A stretch of 64,000 nucleotides of DNA from Saccharothrix sp. ST-888 (GTDB lineage: Bacteria > Actinomycetota > Actinomycetes > Streptomycetales > Streptomycetaceae), in the NCBI RefSeq assembly GCF_000955975.1, contig NZ_JYJF01000017.1, positions 1 through 64,000 of the forward strand, read 5' to 3'. Positions 44,605 to 53,340 of the stretch are shown here, in pieces. The notes under the pieces are model-generated. The model ran no database searches, was not told where the DNA came from, and saw only the letters and a list, made by a program, of their open reading frames with translations. Positions within the stretch are counted from its first letter, which is position 1, and every line of letters starts with the position of its first letter. Position numbers and translations under genes: made by a program.

Positions 44605-46188
44605 ATGACCACCCCGCCCGCTACACCCTCCGCCCCGGTCCATCCGCTCCCGGTCACGGCCGTCACCTGTCTGGAGGACCGCGCCCTGGTCGAACGGACC
44701 ACCACGCTCGACCTGCACCCGGGCATCCAGCGGCTGCGCCTCGGGCCGATCACCGCGCTGGCCGTCGACCGCTCACTGCGGGCCGACCTGACCGGCGACC
44801 GGCTCGGCGCGGGCCGGGTCCTGGACGCCCGGATCGTCCGCTCCTGGACGCCGCGCGCCCCGCTCCCGCCAACCGAGGCCGACTCCAAGCTGCGCCGCCG
44901 GCTCCACCTGCTGGAACAGGAGCAGCTCGCCGAGGAGGCCCGCCGCCGCCGGCTGGAGGCCCGGCTGGCCCTGCTCGCCCAGCTCGCCGCCGACCTGCTG
45001 CGCGAGATCGGCGAGGGCGCCGGCCACGGCGAGATCGAACGGGCCCGCTGGGGGCGCGAGTTGGACCGGGTGGACGCCGAGCGCGAGTCGTACGGGGAGC
45101 AGCTGCGGGCGGTGCGGTGCCGACTGCGGGCCGTCGAGGAGGAGGTGCGGCAGGCCCAGCTGGCGCTGGACGACGCCGAGGAGGAGCCCGTCGAGCTGCT
45201 CGGGTACGTGGAGCTGACCCTCGAGGCGGCCGAGCCGGGCCCGCACCGGCTGACGCTCTCCCACCTCGCGCCGTGCGCCCTGTGGCGGCCCGCCTATCGG
45301 GCGACGCTCGGCGACGGCGCTCTGCTGCTGGAGACGGAGGCGGTCGTCTGGCAGCGCACCGGCGAGGACTGGTCGCAGGTCCGGCTGACCCTGTCCACCG
45401 CCCGCTCCGCCCTGGCGGGCGAGCCGCCGCGGCTGGTCGAGGACGTGCTGGCGCTGCGCGACAGGTCGGCGGAGGAGCGCCGCACGGTGGACGTCGAGCT
45501 GCGCGAGGAGGAGATCGGCAGTACCGGACCGGCCGCGGTGGACGGTCTCCCGGGGGTGGACGACGGCGGCGAGGTGCGCACCCTGCGCGCTCCCGAGCCC
45601 GCCTCGGTGCCCGGCGACGGCCGTCCGCACCGGGTGCCGCTCACCGTCTTCAGCACCTCCGTGAGCAGCGAGTACGCCTGCGCACCCGAGCTGTCCCCGC
45701 TGGTCACCGAGGCGGTCAGGTTCCGCAACGGCTCCGGGCACGCGCTGCTGGCTGGCCCGGTGGACCTGGTCAGGAACGGCGGTTTCACCGGCCGCGCGGA
45801 GTTGGGCTTCACCGCCGCCGGCGCGACCGCCGAGCTGCCCTTCGGCAGCTCGGACGGCTACCGGGTGGTCCGGGAGACCGAGGAGAGCAGGGGCAGTACC
45901 GCGCTGGCCCAGCGCACGGTGCTGACCCGTACGGTCCGGCTGCACCTGTCCCGCTTCTCCGCGCCCCGGGAGCGGGAGGAGCAGGTGGTCGCGGTGCGCG
46001 AGCGGATCCCGGTCTCGGAGGTCGCGGCGGTGGAGGTGCGGCTGCGCAAGGAGGCGTGCTCCCCGGCGCCGGACGAGCTGGACGCCGAGGGCATCGTCCG
46101 CTGGGACGTGCCGCTGCCACCGGGTGGCCGACGGACCGTCACCCTGGTGTACGAGGTGTCGGCGGCGGCCAGGGTGGCCGGGATCTGA
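44605..46188 (+). CDS. DUF4139/DUF4140 protein (second of a pair)
   Basis: This 527-residue protein is a paralogue of the preceding gene without the Pro-rich insertion. The DUF4140 segment (about 10-90, VTCLEDRALVERTTTLDLHPG) is followed by a strong coiled coil (about 90-205) and the DUF4139 region (about 205-527) with LAPCALWRPAYRATLGDG, WQRTGEDWSQVRLTLSTA and VVAVRERIPVSE. No signal peptide. The two genes overlap functionally by position; the family is widespread and its role is unknown. Confidence 0.88.
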   Translation: MTTPPATPSAPVHPLPVTAVTCLEDRALVERTTTLDLHPGIQRLRLGPITALAVDRSLRADLTGDRLGAGRVLDARIVRSWTPRAPLPPTEADSKLRRRLHLLEQEQLAEEARRRRLEARLALLAQLAADLLREIGEGAGHGEIERARWGRELDRVDAERESYGEQLRAVRCRLRAVEEEVRQAQLALDDAEEEPVELLGYVELTLEAAEPGPHRLTLSHLAPCALWRPAYRATLGDGALLLETEAVVWQRTGEDWSQVRLTLSTARSALAGEPPRLVEDVLALRDRSAEERRTVDVELREEEIGSTGPAAVDGLPGVDDGGEVRTLRAPEPASVPGDGRPHRVPLTVFSTSVSSEYACAPELSPLVTEAVRFRNGSGHALLAGPVDLVRNGGFTGRAELGFTAAGATAELPFGSSDGYRVVRETEESRGSTALAQRTVLTRTVRLHLSRFSAPREREEQVVAVRERIPVSEVAAVEVRLRKEACSPAPDELDAEGIVRWDVPLPPGGRRTVTLVYEVSAAARVAGI

Positions 46189-46250
46189 CCGGTCCCGACC
46201 GGCACCGCACAGAACCGTCAACTCCGGTACAAATACGGTAAAAAAGACAC

Positions 46251-46613
46251 ATGATCTACCACCTCGCACCCCTGGACGACTGGCTCCGCGACCCTGGGCG
46301 GCCGTATGCCACCACCTCCCTGCTGACCGACGGTTTCATCCACTGCTCGGCCGACGAGCAGACCACGCTGGCCGTCGCCAACGCCTTCTACCAGGAGGCA
46401 CCGGAGCCGCTGATGGCCCTGCTGATCGAGGAGAGCCTGGTGGAGCCGATGGTGAAGTGGGAGGCTCCGCACGGCGCACCACCGCCGGGTGCGACCCCGG
46501 GCGTGCTGTTCCCGCACATCTACGGGCGCCTCAACCGGACCGCGGTGATCGGGCTGGAGAAGGTCGAGCGCGGCCCGGACGGCCGCTGGAACGCCCTCCA
46601 GCCCTGGAGCTGA
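46251..46613 (+). CDS. DUF952 domain-containing protein
   Basis: This 120-residue protein is a complete DUF952 protein, distantly related to glutathione S-transferase-like or phosphotransferase folds by annotation, with no established function. Signature elements are IYHLAPLDDWL, LTDGFIHCSADEQT and FPHIYGRLNRTAVIGLEKVE. The ATG follows a less GC-rich leader (46220-46250). It probably has its own promoter. Confidence 0.9.
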   Translation: MIYHLAPLDDWLRDPGRPYATTSLLTDGFIHCSADEQTTLAVANAFYQEAPEPLMALLIEESLVEPMVKWEAPHGAPPPGATPGVLFPHIYGRLNRTAVIGLEKVERGPDGRWNALQPWS

Positions 46614-46680
46614 GCTCCTCCGCCGTGCGGCGGCCCCGCGCAGACGCGCCGGGCTCCGCCCCGAGGAGCCCCGACCGGGC

Positions 46681-47661
46681 CTACAGCCAGCCGCGTTCCC
46701 GGGCCGCCATCCCGGCCTGGAACCTGGTGGTCGCGCCGAGCTGCCGCATCAGCGTCTGCAACCGCCGCTGGGTGGTCCTGGCACTCCAGCCGAGCGACCG
46801 GGCGATCGACTCGTCGGTGAGCCCGGCCGCGAGCAGGCCGAGCAGCTTGCGGTGGTCCTCCTCGGGGCCCGAGCCCTCGCTCCCGGTGCCGATCGCCGCC
46901 TGGAGCGGGACCGCCCGTTCCCACTCCGCCTCGAAGAGCGCGTCCAGGCCCTGGAGCAGGGCGGACGGATGGACCACGTACGCGGCGTCCAGGACGGCGT
47001 CGCCGACACTGATCGGGATGATCGCCATCCGGTCGTCGGCCATCATCATCTTCATCGGCAGCACCGGCCGGACCCTGCACTCCTCGCCGTCCGCGACACC
47101 GGGCAGGATGTCCTTCTCCAGCCGCCCGGGCCAGGCGACGGCCTCCTTGTCGTAGATCGCGCGGAACTTCAGCCCGGCCTTGAGCCGCTGGCGCTGCCGG
47201 GGCAGGGCGGCCACCGGGTCCTGGATGTAGGGCGGGCAGTCGAAGCCGCGCACCTGGTACTGGGCGGTCCCGACCAGGTGCTCCAGCCGCTGGGCGATGG
47301 CCTCACCGCCGGTCAGCACCTCGACCGAGTGAGCGGGGTCGGTGAAGCGGCTGGCCTCCCGGAAGGCGTCCATCAGCCGGTGCATCTCGGCGCGAGCGCC
47401 GCGCAGCTGGGCCTCGCGGTGGCCGATCAGAGTGCCGATGGCGACGTCGGGGGCGACGGCCAGGTAACGCTCGCGGTCGACCGGGCCGCGGGTCACCATG
47501 CCCTGCTCGGCCAACCGGTCCAGGGCCGCCCGGCCCTGTTGCAGCGTCAGTCCGCACTGGTCGGCGAGCTCCTCGGCGGTGGACTGGGGCGCGGCCACCA
47601 GCGCCGCGTACAGCTGTCCGTCCGGCCGACCAAGACCGAGCACTCCGAATGCGTCGAGCAC
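46681..47661 (-). CDS. helix-turn-helix transcriptional regulator (TrmB-like N-terminus, LuxR-like C-terminus)
   Basis: This 326-residue protein has an N-terminal winged-helix region similar to TrmB regulators (about 10-65, STAEELADQCGLTLQQGRAA, LDRLAEQGMVTRG), a central ligand-like domain (about 100-240) and a C-terminal LuxR-type HTH (about 265-320, LAAGLTDESIARSLGWSART). It should be a DNA-binding regulator; no target is evident. The GTG at 47661 follows ggaagga eight bases upstream; the frame extends upstream without coding character. The neighbouring DUF952 gene is convergent. Confidence 0.85.
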   Translation of the reverse strand: MLDAFGVLGLGRPDGQLYAALVAAPQSTAEELADQCGLTLQQGRAALDRLAEQGMVTRGPVDRERYLAVAPDVAIGTLIGHREAQLRGARAEMHRLMDAFREASRFTDPAHSVEVLTGGEAIAQRLEHLVGTAQYQVRGFDCPPYIQDPVAALPRQRQRLKAGLKFRAIYDKEAVAWPGRLEKDILPGVADGEECRVRPVLPMKMMMADDRMAIIPISVGDAVLDAAYVVHPSALLQGLDALFEAEWERAVPLQAAIGTGSEGSGPEEDHRKLLGLLAAGLTDESIARSLGWSARTTQRRLQTLMRQLGATTRFQAGMAARERGWL

Positions 47662-47814
47662 GACGTTCCTTCCCCCACGAGCTCCCCGGGTGGCGCACTC
47701 CCGCCATCCGGCCGGGCGCCAGTTGCTGGCAATCGTGCGCCACGGATCGAGCGGCTGACAAGCCGGGGGGAACCCGGTGCGGCCAGGCTCACACCCCGTC
47801 CCCGCAGGACAGCA

Positions 47815-47848
47815 GAGGGCCTCCCCGCCGAACGGCGGGGAGGCCCTC
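47815..47848 (-). terminator. terminator behind rluB
   Basis: A perfect sixteen-base-pair stem (815-830 with 833-848 of the 47 kb block) lies about 35 bases after the rluB stop codon on the minus strand. Confidence 0.8.
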
Positions 47849-47882
47849 ATCACCAGGTCCTACGGACCGGTAACACCGGGCC

Positions 47883-49235
47883 TTACAGACCGACCTCGCG
47901 CATCAGCTGGCCGACCTCCGGGTTGGTCAGACGGCGCAGCCAGCCCGACTTCTGGTCGCCCAGGGCGATCGGGCCGAAGTGGGTCCGGACCAGCTTCTCC
48001 ACCGGGAAGCCCGCCTCGGCCAGCATCCGGCGCACGATGTGCTTGCGGCCCTCGTGCAGGGTGACCTCGACCAGGTAGTTCTTGCCGACGTTCGAGACCA
48101 CCTTGAAGCTGTCGGCGCGGGCGAAGCCGTCCTCCAGCTCGATGCCCTGCGCGAGCTGCTTGCCCAGGTCGCGCGGGATCGGGCCCTGGATGGCCGCCAG
48201 GTAGGTCTTGGTGACGCCGTAGCGGGGGTGGGTCAGGCGGTGGGCCAGCTCACCGTGGTTGGTGAGCAGGATGATGCCCTCGGTCTCGGTGTCCAGGCGG
48301 CCGACGTGGAACAGCCGGGTCTCCCGGTTGGTCACGTAGTCGCCCAGGCACTGGCGGCCGTCCGGGTCCTCCATGGTGGAGACCACGCCGGCCGGCTTGT
48401 TGAGCGCGAAGAACAGGTACGACTGGGTGGCGACGGTCAGGCCGTCCACCTTGATCTCGTCCTTCTCCGGGTCCACCCGCTTGCCCTGCTCGGTGACCAG
48501 GAGGCCGTTGACCTCGACCCGGCCCTGCTCGATCAGCTCCTCGCAGGCGCGACGGCTGCCGATACCGGCCCGCGCCAGCACCTTCTGCAGCCGCTCGCCC
48601 TCGGGCTCGCCGAAGGTCTTGGGCAGCTTCACGGCCGGCTTGTCGTGCCGGGCCAGCACCGCGTCCTCGATCCGGGCCTGCAGCTCACGCGAGCGCTGCG
48701 GCTGACGGCGCGGGTCGCCCGGGGCGCCCTGGCCCTCACGGCGCGGCCGCGGGGCCGGCGAGGGCTTCCGGGCACCGAAGCTGCTGCGGCCCGGCGTGGC
48801 GTTGGGGCCGCCACCGTACTCGGGCCGGTCGTAACGGCGCTCCTCCGGACGCGGCTGGCCCTTCCCCGACCCCGAGCCCTGCCGCCGGTCGTCACGCCCG
48901 TACGAGCCACCGCCGCGCGAGGAGGACGAACCGCCACCGTACGAACCACCGTCACGCCCGTACGAACCGCCGCCACGCGAAGACGACGAACCGCCACCGT
49001 ACGAACCACCATCACGCCCGTACGAACCGCCACCACGCGAAGACGACGAACCGCCCCGCCCGCCGGCCTGGCCGCCCTGGCCGCCACGGCCACCGCCGCT
49101 GCCGCCACTGCCGCCGCCGTAGGACGAGCCGCCCCGGGAGCCGCCGTACGAGCCGCCCCGGCCCCCGCCCTGTCCACCACGGCTCTGGCCGCCGCCACCG
49201 CCGCCGCTGTTCCTGCCGTTGCCACTGCTACGCAT
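47883..49235 (-). CDS. rluB: 23S rRNA pseudouridine synthase RluB-like, with long Gly/Ser/Arg-rich N-terminus
   Basis: This 450-residue protein makes pseudouridine in 23S rRNA. The C-terminal half (about 205-450) is a standard RsuA/RluB enzyme: S4 domain (ERLQKVLARAGIGSRRACEE), catalytic motif with Asp in HVGRLDTETEGIILLTNHGE, and ITLHEGRKH-like VTLHEGRKHIVRRML. The first 200 residues are RGG-like, with a 20-residue repeat (SSSSRGGGSYGRDGGSYGGG type) present three times. The ATG at 49235 is the likely start; a slightly longer frame exists. It is the last gene of the parA-scpA-scpB-rluB group. Confidence 0.93.
   Translation of the reverse strand: MRSSGNGRNSGGGGGGQSRGGQGGGRGGSYGGSRGGSSYGGGSGGSGGGRGGQGGQAGGRGGSSSSRGGGSYGRDGGSYGGGSSSSRGGGSYGRDGGSYGGGSSSSRGGGSYGRDDRRQGSGSGKGQPRPEERRYDRPEYGGGPNATPGRSSFGARKPSPAPRPRREGQGAPGDPRRQPQRSRELQARIEDAVLARHDKPAVKLPKTFGEPEGERLQKVLARAGIGSRRACEELIEQGRVEVNGLLVTEQGKRVDPEKDEIKVDGLTVATQSYLFFALNKPAGVVSTMEDPDGRQCLGDYVTNRETRLFHVGRLDTETEGIILLTNHGELAHRLTHPRYGVTKTYLAAIQGPIPRDLGKQLAQGIELEDGFARADSFKVVSNVGKNYLVEVTLHEGRKHIVRRMLAEAGFPVEKLVRTHFGPIALGDQKSGWLRRLTNPEVGQLMREVGL
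48895..49053 (-). repeat. 60-base tandem repeat encoding RGG-rich units of RluB
   Basis: Three units of about 60 bases, nearly identical, encode 20-residue repeats in the N-terminal extension of RluB. They are probably length-variable between strains. Confidence 0.8.
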
Positions 49236-49309
49236 CAAAATGTCCGTACGTCGTATCCGTCTGGGGAGTGTGCAAGTCGTTTCGGCCGACCTCACCGCCC
49301 CCTGCCCGA

Positions 49310-50125
49310 TCAGACACGAGCCCGACCGGCCTCGTCTCCGCCGCCCACCGCACGTGCGGCGGCGACCGCCTCCGCGATCATCGTGCCTTCGAGGGACTCC
49401 GCTTCCACGTCGTCGACCTCGGGCAGGAAGGGTGCGAGCTCCGGCAGCTCGTCCAGGCCGCGAAGCCCCATCCGTTCCAGGAAGTAGTTCGTCGTCCGAT
49501 ACAGGATCGCACCTGTTTCGGGCTCGGACCCGGTCTCTTCCACCAGTCCTCGCTGTACCAGGGTACGCATCACGCCGTCACAGTTCACACCGCGTACCGC
49601 GGAGACCCGGCCGCGCGACACCGGTTGCCGGTATGCGATCACCGCCAGCGTCTCCAACGCGGCCTGGGTCAGCCTCGACTGCCGGCCGTCCAGGACATAG
49701 CGGTCCACGGCGGGTGAGCACTCGCTCCGGGTGTAGAACCGCCAGCCCCCGGCCACCTGCCGCAGGTCGAAGCCGCGGCCCTGGGCGGTGTACTCGGCGG
49801 ACAGCTCGCGCAGCACGGCGGCCACCTCGGCGCGCGGACGCTCCAGCACCTCGGCCAGGTGCGCCTCGGTGGCGGGCTCGTCCACCACCAGCAGGATCGC
49901 CTCCAGCGCGGCCCGCACCGGCACGCCGTCGCCGGTCACCGGCGGCCCTGCGGCCACACCGGCAGGCTGCTCCCCCGGGGCGGCGGACTGCTCCCCGAGG
50001 TCGCAGGCGGGCTCCAGCGGACCGTAGGCGGAGTCCTGCCACTCCTGCGCCCTGGGCTGCCCCGGGACGCCCAGGGCCCGCCTGGACGGCCTCGGCCGCC
50101 CGGCTCCGTCCGGCTGCTCCGTCAC
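49310..50125 (-). CDS. scpB: segregation and condensation protein B
   Basis: This 271-residue protein is ScpB, which with ScpA and SMC forms the bacterial condensin. Winged-helix domains are visible (EAILLVVDEPATEAHLAEVL and LTQAALETLAVIAYRQPVSR, then VQRGLVEETGSEPETGAILY). A disordered N-terminal extension of about 65 residues precedes the core. Its start overlaps the scpA stop by four bases, so the two are translationally coupled. Confidence 0.95.
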   Translation of the reverse strand: MTEQPDGAGRPRPSRRALGVPGQPRAQEWQDSAYGPLEPACDLGEQSAAPGEQPAGVAAGPPVTGDGVPVRAALEAILLVVDEPATEAHLAEVLERPRAEVAAVLRELSAEYTAQGRGFDLRQVAGGWRFYTRSECSPAVDRYVLDGRQSRLTQAALETLAVIAYRQPVSRGRVSAVRGVNCDGVMRTLVQRGLVEETGSEPETGAILYRTTNYFLERMGLRGLDELPELAPFLPEVDDVEAESLEGTMIAEAVAAARAVGGGDEAGRARV

Positions 50126-51033
50126 GATGCCGCACCCTCCTCGGCCGTCTCCCGGGCCGTCTCCCGGTCCTCCGCCCCCGGCGGGCGGTCGAACTCGTCC
50201 GTGACCTCGACCGGCCGGTCCGGCTCGGCGACCCAGCGCACCAGCAGCTCGCCCAGCGCCTGGGGCTGCTCGAAGTCCAGCGCCCGCTCCCGGTACAGCT
50301 CCAGCAGCGCCAGGAAGCGGGCGACCACCACCAGGGTGGACTCGGCGTCCGCCACCAGTTGCTCGAACGTCGCGGAACCGAGCGCGCTGAGCCGGTCCAC
50401 CACCCGGGCGGCCTGCTCGCGCACGCTGACCGGCGGGGTGTGGATGTGGTCCACGTAGACCACCGGCGCCGGCCTGGGCGCCATCGCCTTCGCCGCCAGC
50501 TGTGCGAAGCGCTCGGCGCCGATGCCGAGCACCACCTCGGGCAGCAGCCCGGCGTGGTGCGGTTCCAGGCCCACGCTGCGGGCCCGCCGGTGCAGCTCGC
50601 TCTCCCAGCGGTCGCCGAGCACCGCCGCCACCTGCTTGTACGCGCGGTACTGGAGCAGCCGGGCGAAGAGCAGGTCGCGGGCCTCCAGCAGGGCGAGGTC
50701 CTCCTCGTCGTCGACCTCGGCGGCGGGCAGCAGCCTGGCCGCCTTGAGGTCCAGCAGGGTGGCCGCGACCACCAGGAACTCGGTCGCCGCGTCCAGGTCC
50801 CAGTCGGGGCCCATCGCCCGGATGTGCGCGACGAACTCGTCGGTGACCCTGGAGAGCGCCACCTCGGTGACGTCCATCCGGTGCTTGGCGATCAGGCTGA
50901 GCAGCAGGTCGAACGGGCCCTCGAAGTTGTCCAGCCGCACCAGGAACCCGGCCCGTGCCCCGCCGGCCGCGCCGGCCTCACCGGCCTCGACGGCGGGCCG
51001 GACGGCCCCTGCGGGTTCAACGGTGCTCGACAT
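50122..51033 (-). CDS. scpA: segregation and condensation protein A
   Basis: This 303-residue kleisin protein bridges the SMC heads. The N-terminal helix motif FLVRLDNFEGPFDLLLSLIA is at about 29-48, followed by DLDAATEFLVVAATLLDLKA. The C-terminal winged-helix region has TLVVVARFLALLELYRERAL. It overlaps scpB and lies about 200 bases after the small basic protein gene of the parA operon. Confidence 0.95.
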   Translation of the reverse strand: MSSTVEPAGAVRPAVEAGEAGAAGGARAGFLVRLDNFEGPFDLLLSLIAKHRMDVTEVALSRVTDEFVAHIRAMGPDWDLDAATEFLVVAATLLDLKAARLLPAAEVDDEEDLALLEARDLLFARLLQYRAYKQVAAVLGDRWESELHRRARSVGLEPHHAGLLPEVVLGIGAERFAQLAAKAMAPRPAPVVYVDHIHTPPVSVREQAARVVDRLSALGSATFEQLVADAESTLVVVARFLALLELYRERALDFEQPQALGELLVRWVAEPDRPVEVTDEFDRPPGAEDRETARETAEEGAAS

Positions 51034-51237
51034 GACGGTCCATCTTCACCCACCCCGGCTCCCCGACGCCGCAGGCACGTGGTGAACCCCCCGGGGGGCT
51101 CGGGACTCCATCCGGTCGACTGCGTGCGCGGCAGACCCCGCGCCTTCGCGGCGGCCGGGCGGGCGGTCCCTCGCGCCCAGGGGCGCACGGCTCGCCGAGT
51201 GGTACCGGGCCGGCTCCGCAGAACCTCGATCCGGGCT

Positions 51238-51768
51238 TCAGCGGCCGCGCAGCCGCCGCACCAGGATGCTCGCCTCACCGCGCTGCTCCAGGTCGGCCAG
51301 GACGACCGAGATGGCCTCCCGGACCACCCGGCCGCGGTCCACCGCCAGCCCGTGCTCACCGCGCAGGACCAGCCGGGCGTGCTCCAGGTCCATGAGCTCC
51401 TCGGCGGACACGTACACGGTGATCTTCTCGTCGTGCCGCTCGCGCCCGGTGGGCCGCCGGGCGGCCCGGCTCCGGGAGCGGGCCCGCCGGGCGGCCTCCC
51501 CCGTCTGCTCCTCGCCCGAGGCCGGCCCCTGCGGCTGCCGCCCGGGGGCCTGCTGCGGGACGCCCGCGGCGTTCTCGGCGGCCGGCCGCGGCTGCTCAAG
51601 GCGGCCGCCGGGCGACTGATTCGGGGCGTCCGCCGACCCCGGCCCGGTGCCGGGCTCGGCCGCGCGGGCGGTCTCCGCTCTGGGCGCCTCGGCCGGCCGG
51701 GCGAGGGAGGGCGACAGCGCCATCCCGCCCGTGGTCCGGAACAGCTCGTCGGCCCCCGGGAGACTCAC
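51238..51768 (-). CDS. small basic protein downstream of parA, possible ribbon-helix-helix fold
   Basis: This 176-residue protein has a disordered Pro/Ala/Glu-rich N-terminal half and a conserved C-terminal domain (about 110-176) KITVYVSAEELMDLEHARLV followed by DRGRVVREAISVVLADLEQR. This looks like a ribbon-helix-helix DNA-binding or partition-associated domain. The GTG start overlaps the parA stop (GTGA), so the two are coupled. The same order is known in Streptomyces genomes. A role in chromosome segregation is inferred from the neighbours ParA and ScpA. Confidence 0.75.
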   Translation of the reverse strand: MSLPGADELFRTTGGMALSPSLARPAEAPRAETARAAEPGTGPGSADAPNQSPGGRLEQPRPAAENAAGVPQQAPGRQPQGPASGEEQTGEAARRARSRSRAARRPTGRERHDEKITVYVSAEELMDLEHARLVLRGEHGLAVDRGRVVREAISVVLADLEQRGEASILVRRLRGR

Positions 51769-52931
51769 TCGGCGGGGCGGCACCGGTCGAGCACCTCCCT
51801 GGCGAGCTGGCGGTAGGCGGCGGCACCGACCGAGTTGGTCGCGTACGTGGTGATCGGCTCGCCGGCCACCGTGGTCTCCGGGAAGCGGACGGTCCGGCCG
51901 ATCACGGTGTGGAAGACGTGCTCGCCGAACGCCTCGACCACCCGGGCCAGCACCTCGCGGCTGTGCACGGTGCGCGAGTCGTACATGGTGGCCAGGATGC
52001 CGTCCAGGCGCAGCTCGGGGTTGAGCCGCTCGCAGACCTTCTCGATGGTCTCGGTCAGCAGCGCGACACCGCGCAGCGCGAAGAACTCGCACTCCAGCGG
52101 GACGATCACGCTGTGAGCGGCCGTCAGGGCATTGACCGTCAGCAGGCCCAGCGAGGGCTGGCAGTCGATGATGACGAAGTCGTAGTCGGGCAGCAGCGGC
52201 TTCAACGCCCGTGCCAGCGCGGACTCCCGGGCCACCTCGCTGACCAGCTGCACCTCGGCGGCGCTGAGGTCGATGTTGGAGGGCAGCAGGTCCATGCCGG
52301 GGATGGCGGTCTTCAGCAGCACCTCATCGGCCGTCAGACCCCGCTCCATGAGCAGGTTGTAGACCGTGACGTCGAGCTCCATCGGGTTGACGCCCAGTCC
52401 GACGGAGAGCGCGCCCTGCGGGTCGAAGTCGACCAACAGCACCCGGCGGCCGTACTCGGCGAGCGCGGCACCCAGGTTGATGGTCGACGTGGTCTTGCCG
52501 ACGCCGCCCTTCTGGTTGCACATCGCGATGATCTGCGCGGGGCCGTGCTCGGCCAGCGGCGCGGGGATCGGGAAGTAGGGCTGCGGGCGGCCGGTGGGGC
52601 CGATCCGCTCACGGCGTTGGCGTGCTGCGTCAGGGGCCAAGGTGGCGGCGTACTCCGGATCGGGTTCGTACTCGGCATCCGGGTCGTCGTACGAGCCGTA
52701 GGCGAAGTCGCCGTAGATCAGGCCGTGGGCGGCCAGGTCGGCGTCGTAGTCGGTGACGGTGGCGGTGACGCCGGAGGTCTGGCGTGCCTCGAAGGTGCGG
52801 ACCGCGACCGAGCCGACCTCCACCGAACCCACCGTGGCCTGCCGGGCCGTGAGCTCCTCGTTCGGCTGTCCGGCGGCGTGCTCCGCCAGTCCTGGCTGAC
52901 CACCCCCGGGAGCAAATGTCGACTCATTCAC
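51765..52931 (-). CDS. parA: ParA/Soj-family ATPase
   Basis: This 388-residue protein has the deviant Walker A motif CNQKGGVGKTTSTINLG near residue 140, followed by LLVDFDPQGALSVGLG (Walker A') and YDFVIIDCQPSLGLLT (Walker B). These are the hallmarks of ParA partition ATPases. A disordered N-terminal part of about 120 residues is typical for the second, scp-linked ParA of streptomycetes. The GTG at 52931 has aaggagg eleven bases upstream; a start eight codons further upstream lies before that site and is unlikely. Confidence 0.93.
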   Translation of the reverse strand: MNESTFAPGGGQPGLAEHAAGQPNEELTARQATVGSVEVGSVAVRTFEARQTSGVTATVTDYDADLAAHGLIYGDFAYGSYDDPDAEYEPDPEYAATLAPDAARQRRERIGPTGRPQPYFPIPAPLAEHGPAQIIAMCNQKGGVGKTTSTINLGAALAEYGRRVLLVDFDPQGALSVGLGVNPMELDVTVYNLLMERGLTADEVLLKTAIPGMDLLPSNIDLSAAEVQLVSEVARESALARALKPLLPDYDFVIIDCQPSLGLLTVNALTAAHSVIVPLECEFFALRGVALLTETIEKVCERLNPELRLDGILATMYDSRTVHSREVLARVVEAFGEHVFHTVIGRTVRFPETTVAGEPITTYATNSVGAAAYRQLAREVLDRCRPAE

Positions 52932-53245
52932 AAGTCGTCTTACCTCCTTGGGCATCCAGGACTCTATGTCGATTCGTCAGCGTGGCAGCATGCCGACGGT
53001 TTGCGACTCTAGGCCGTCTGCGGCGTTCGCAGCAACACAATCCACGGTAGTGGGCCGGATGTGTCGGCCGTCGGACCGCTCGCTGTCAAGGGCCGAGCGA
53101 GTCCATGACCCTGACGTTTCTGCGGAGGTCACCGCCGCCCGGCGGGCGGGTCACCCTCCCTGCCGCAGCGGGCGGGTGACGTGTTGCACATAAATTGACA
53201 TCACAAGATCGCTCGGCCCCCGCCACCGGCTCCGGGCATGCTGAA

Positions 53246-53296
53246 GCCCCCGGCCCTCCCCCTGCCAGCTGGCGGGCAGGGAAGGAGGGTCGGGGG
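53246..53296 (-). terminator. terminator behind alanine dehydrogenase
   Basis: A long imperfect GC-rich stem (arms gcccccggccctccccctgc and its counterpart ending at 53296) with an AGCT loop lies about 45 bases after the ald stop codon. Confidence 0.65.
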
Positions 53297-53340
53297 CGTG
53301 GCACCGCCCTACCGGGGCGAGCCGTTCAGCTGATGCGCAA

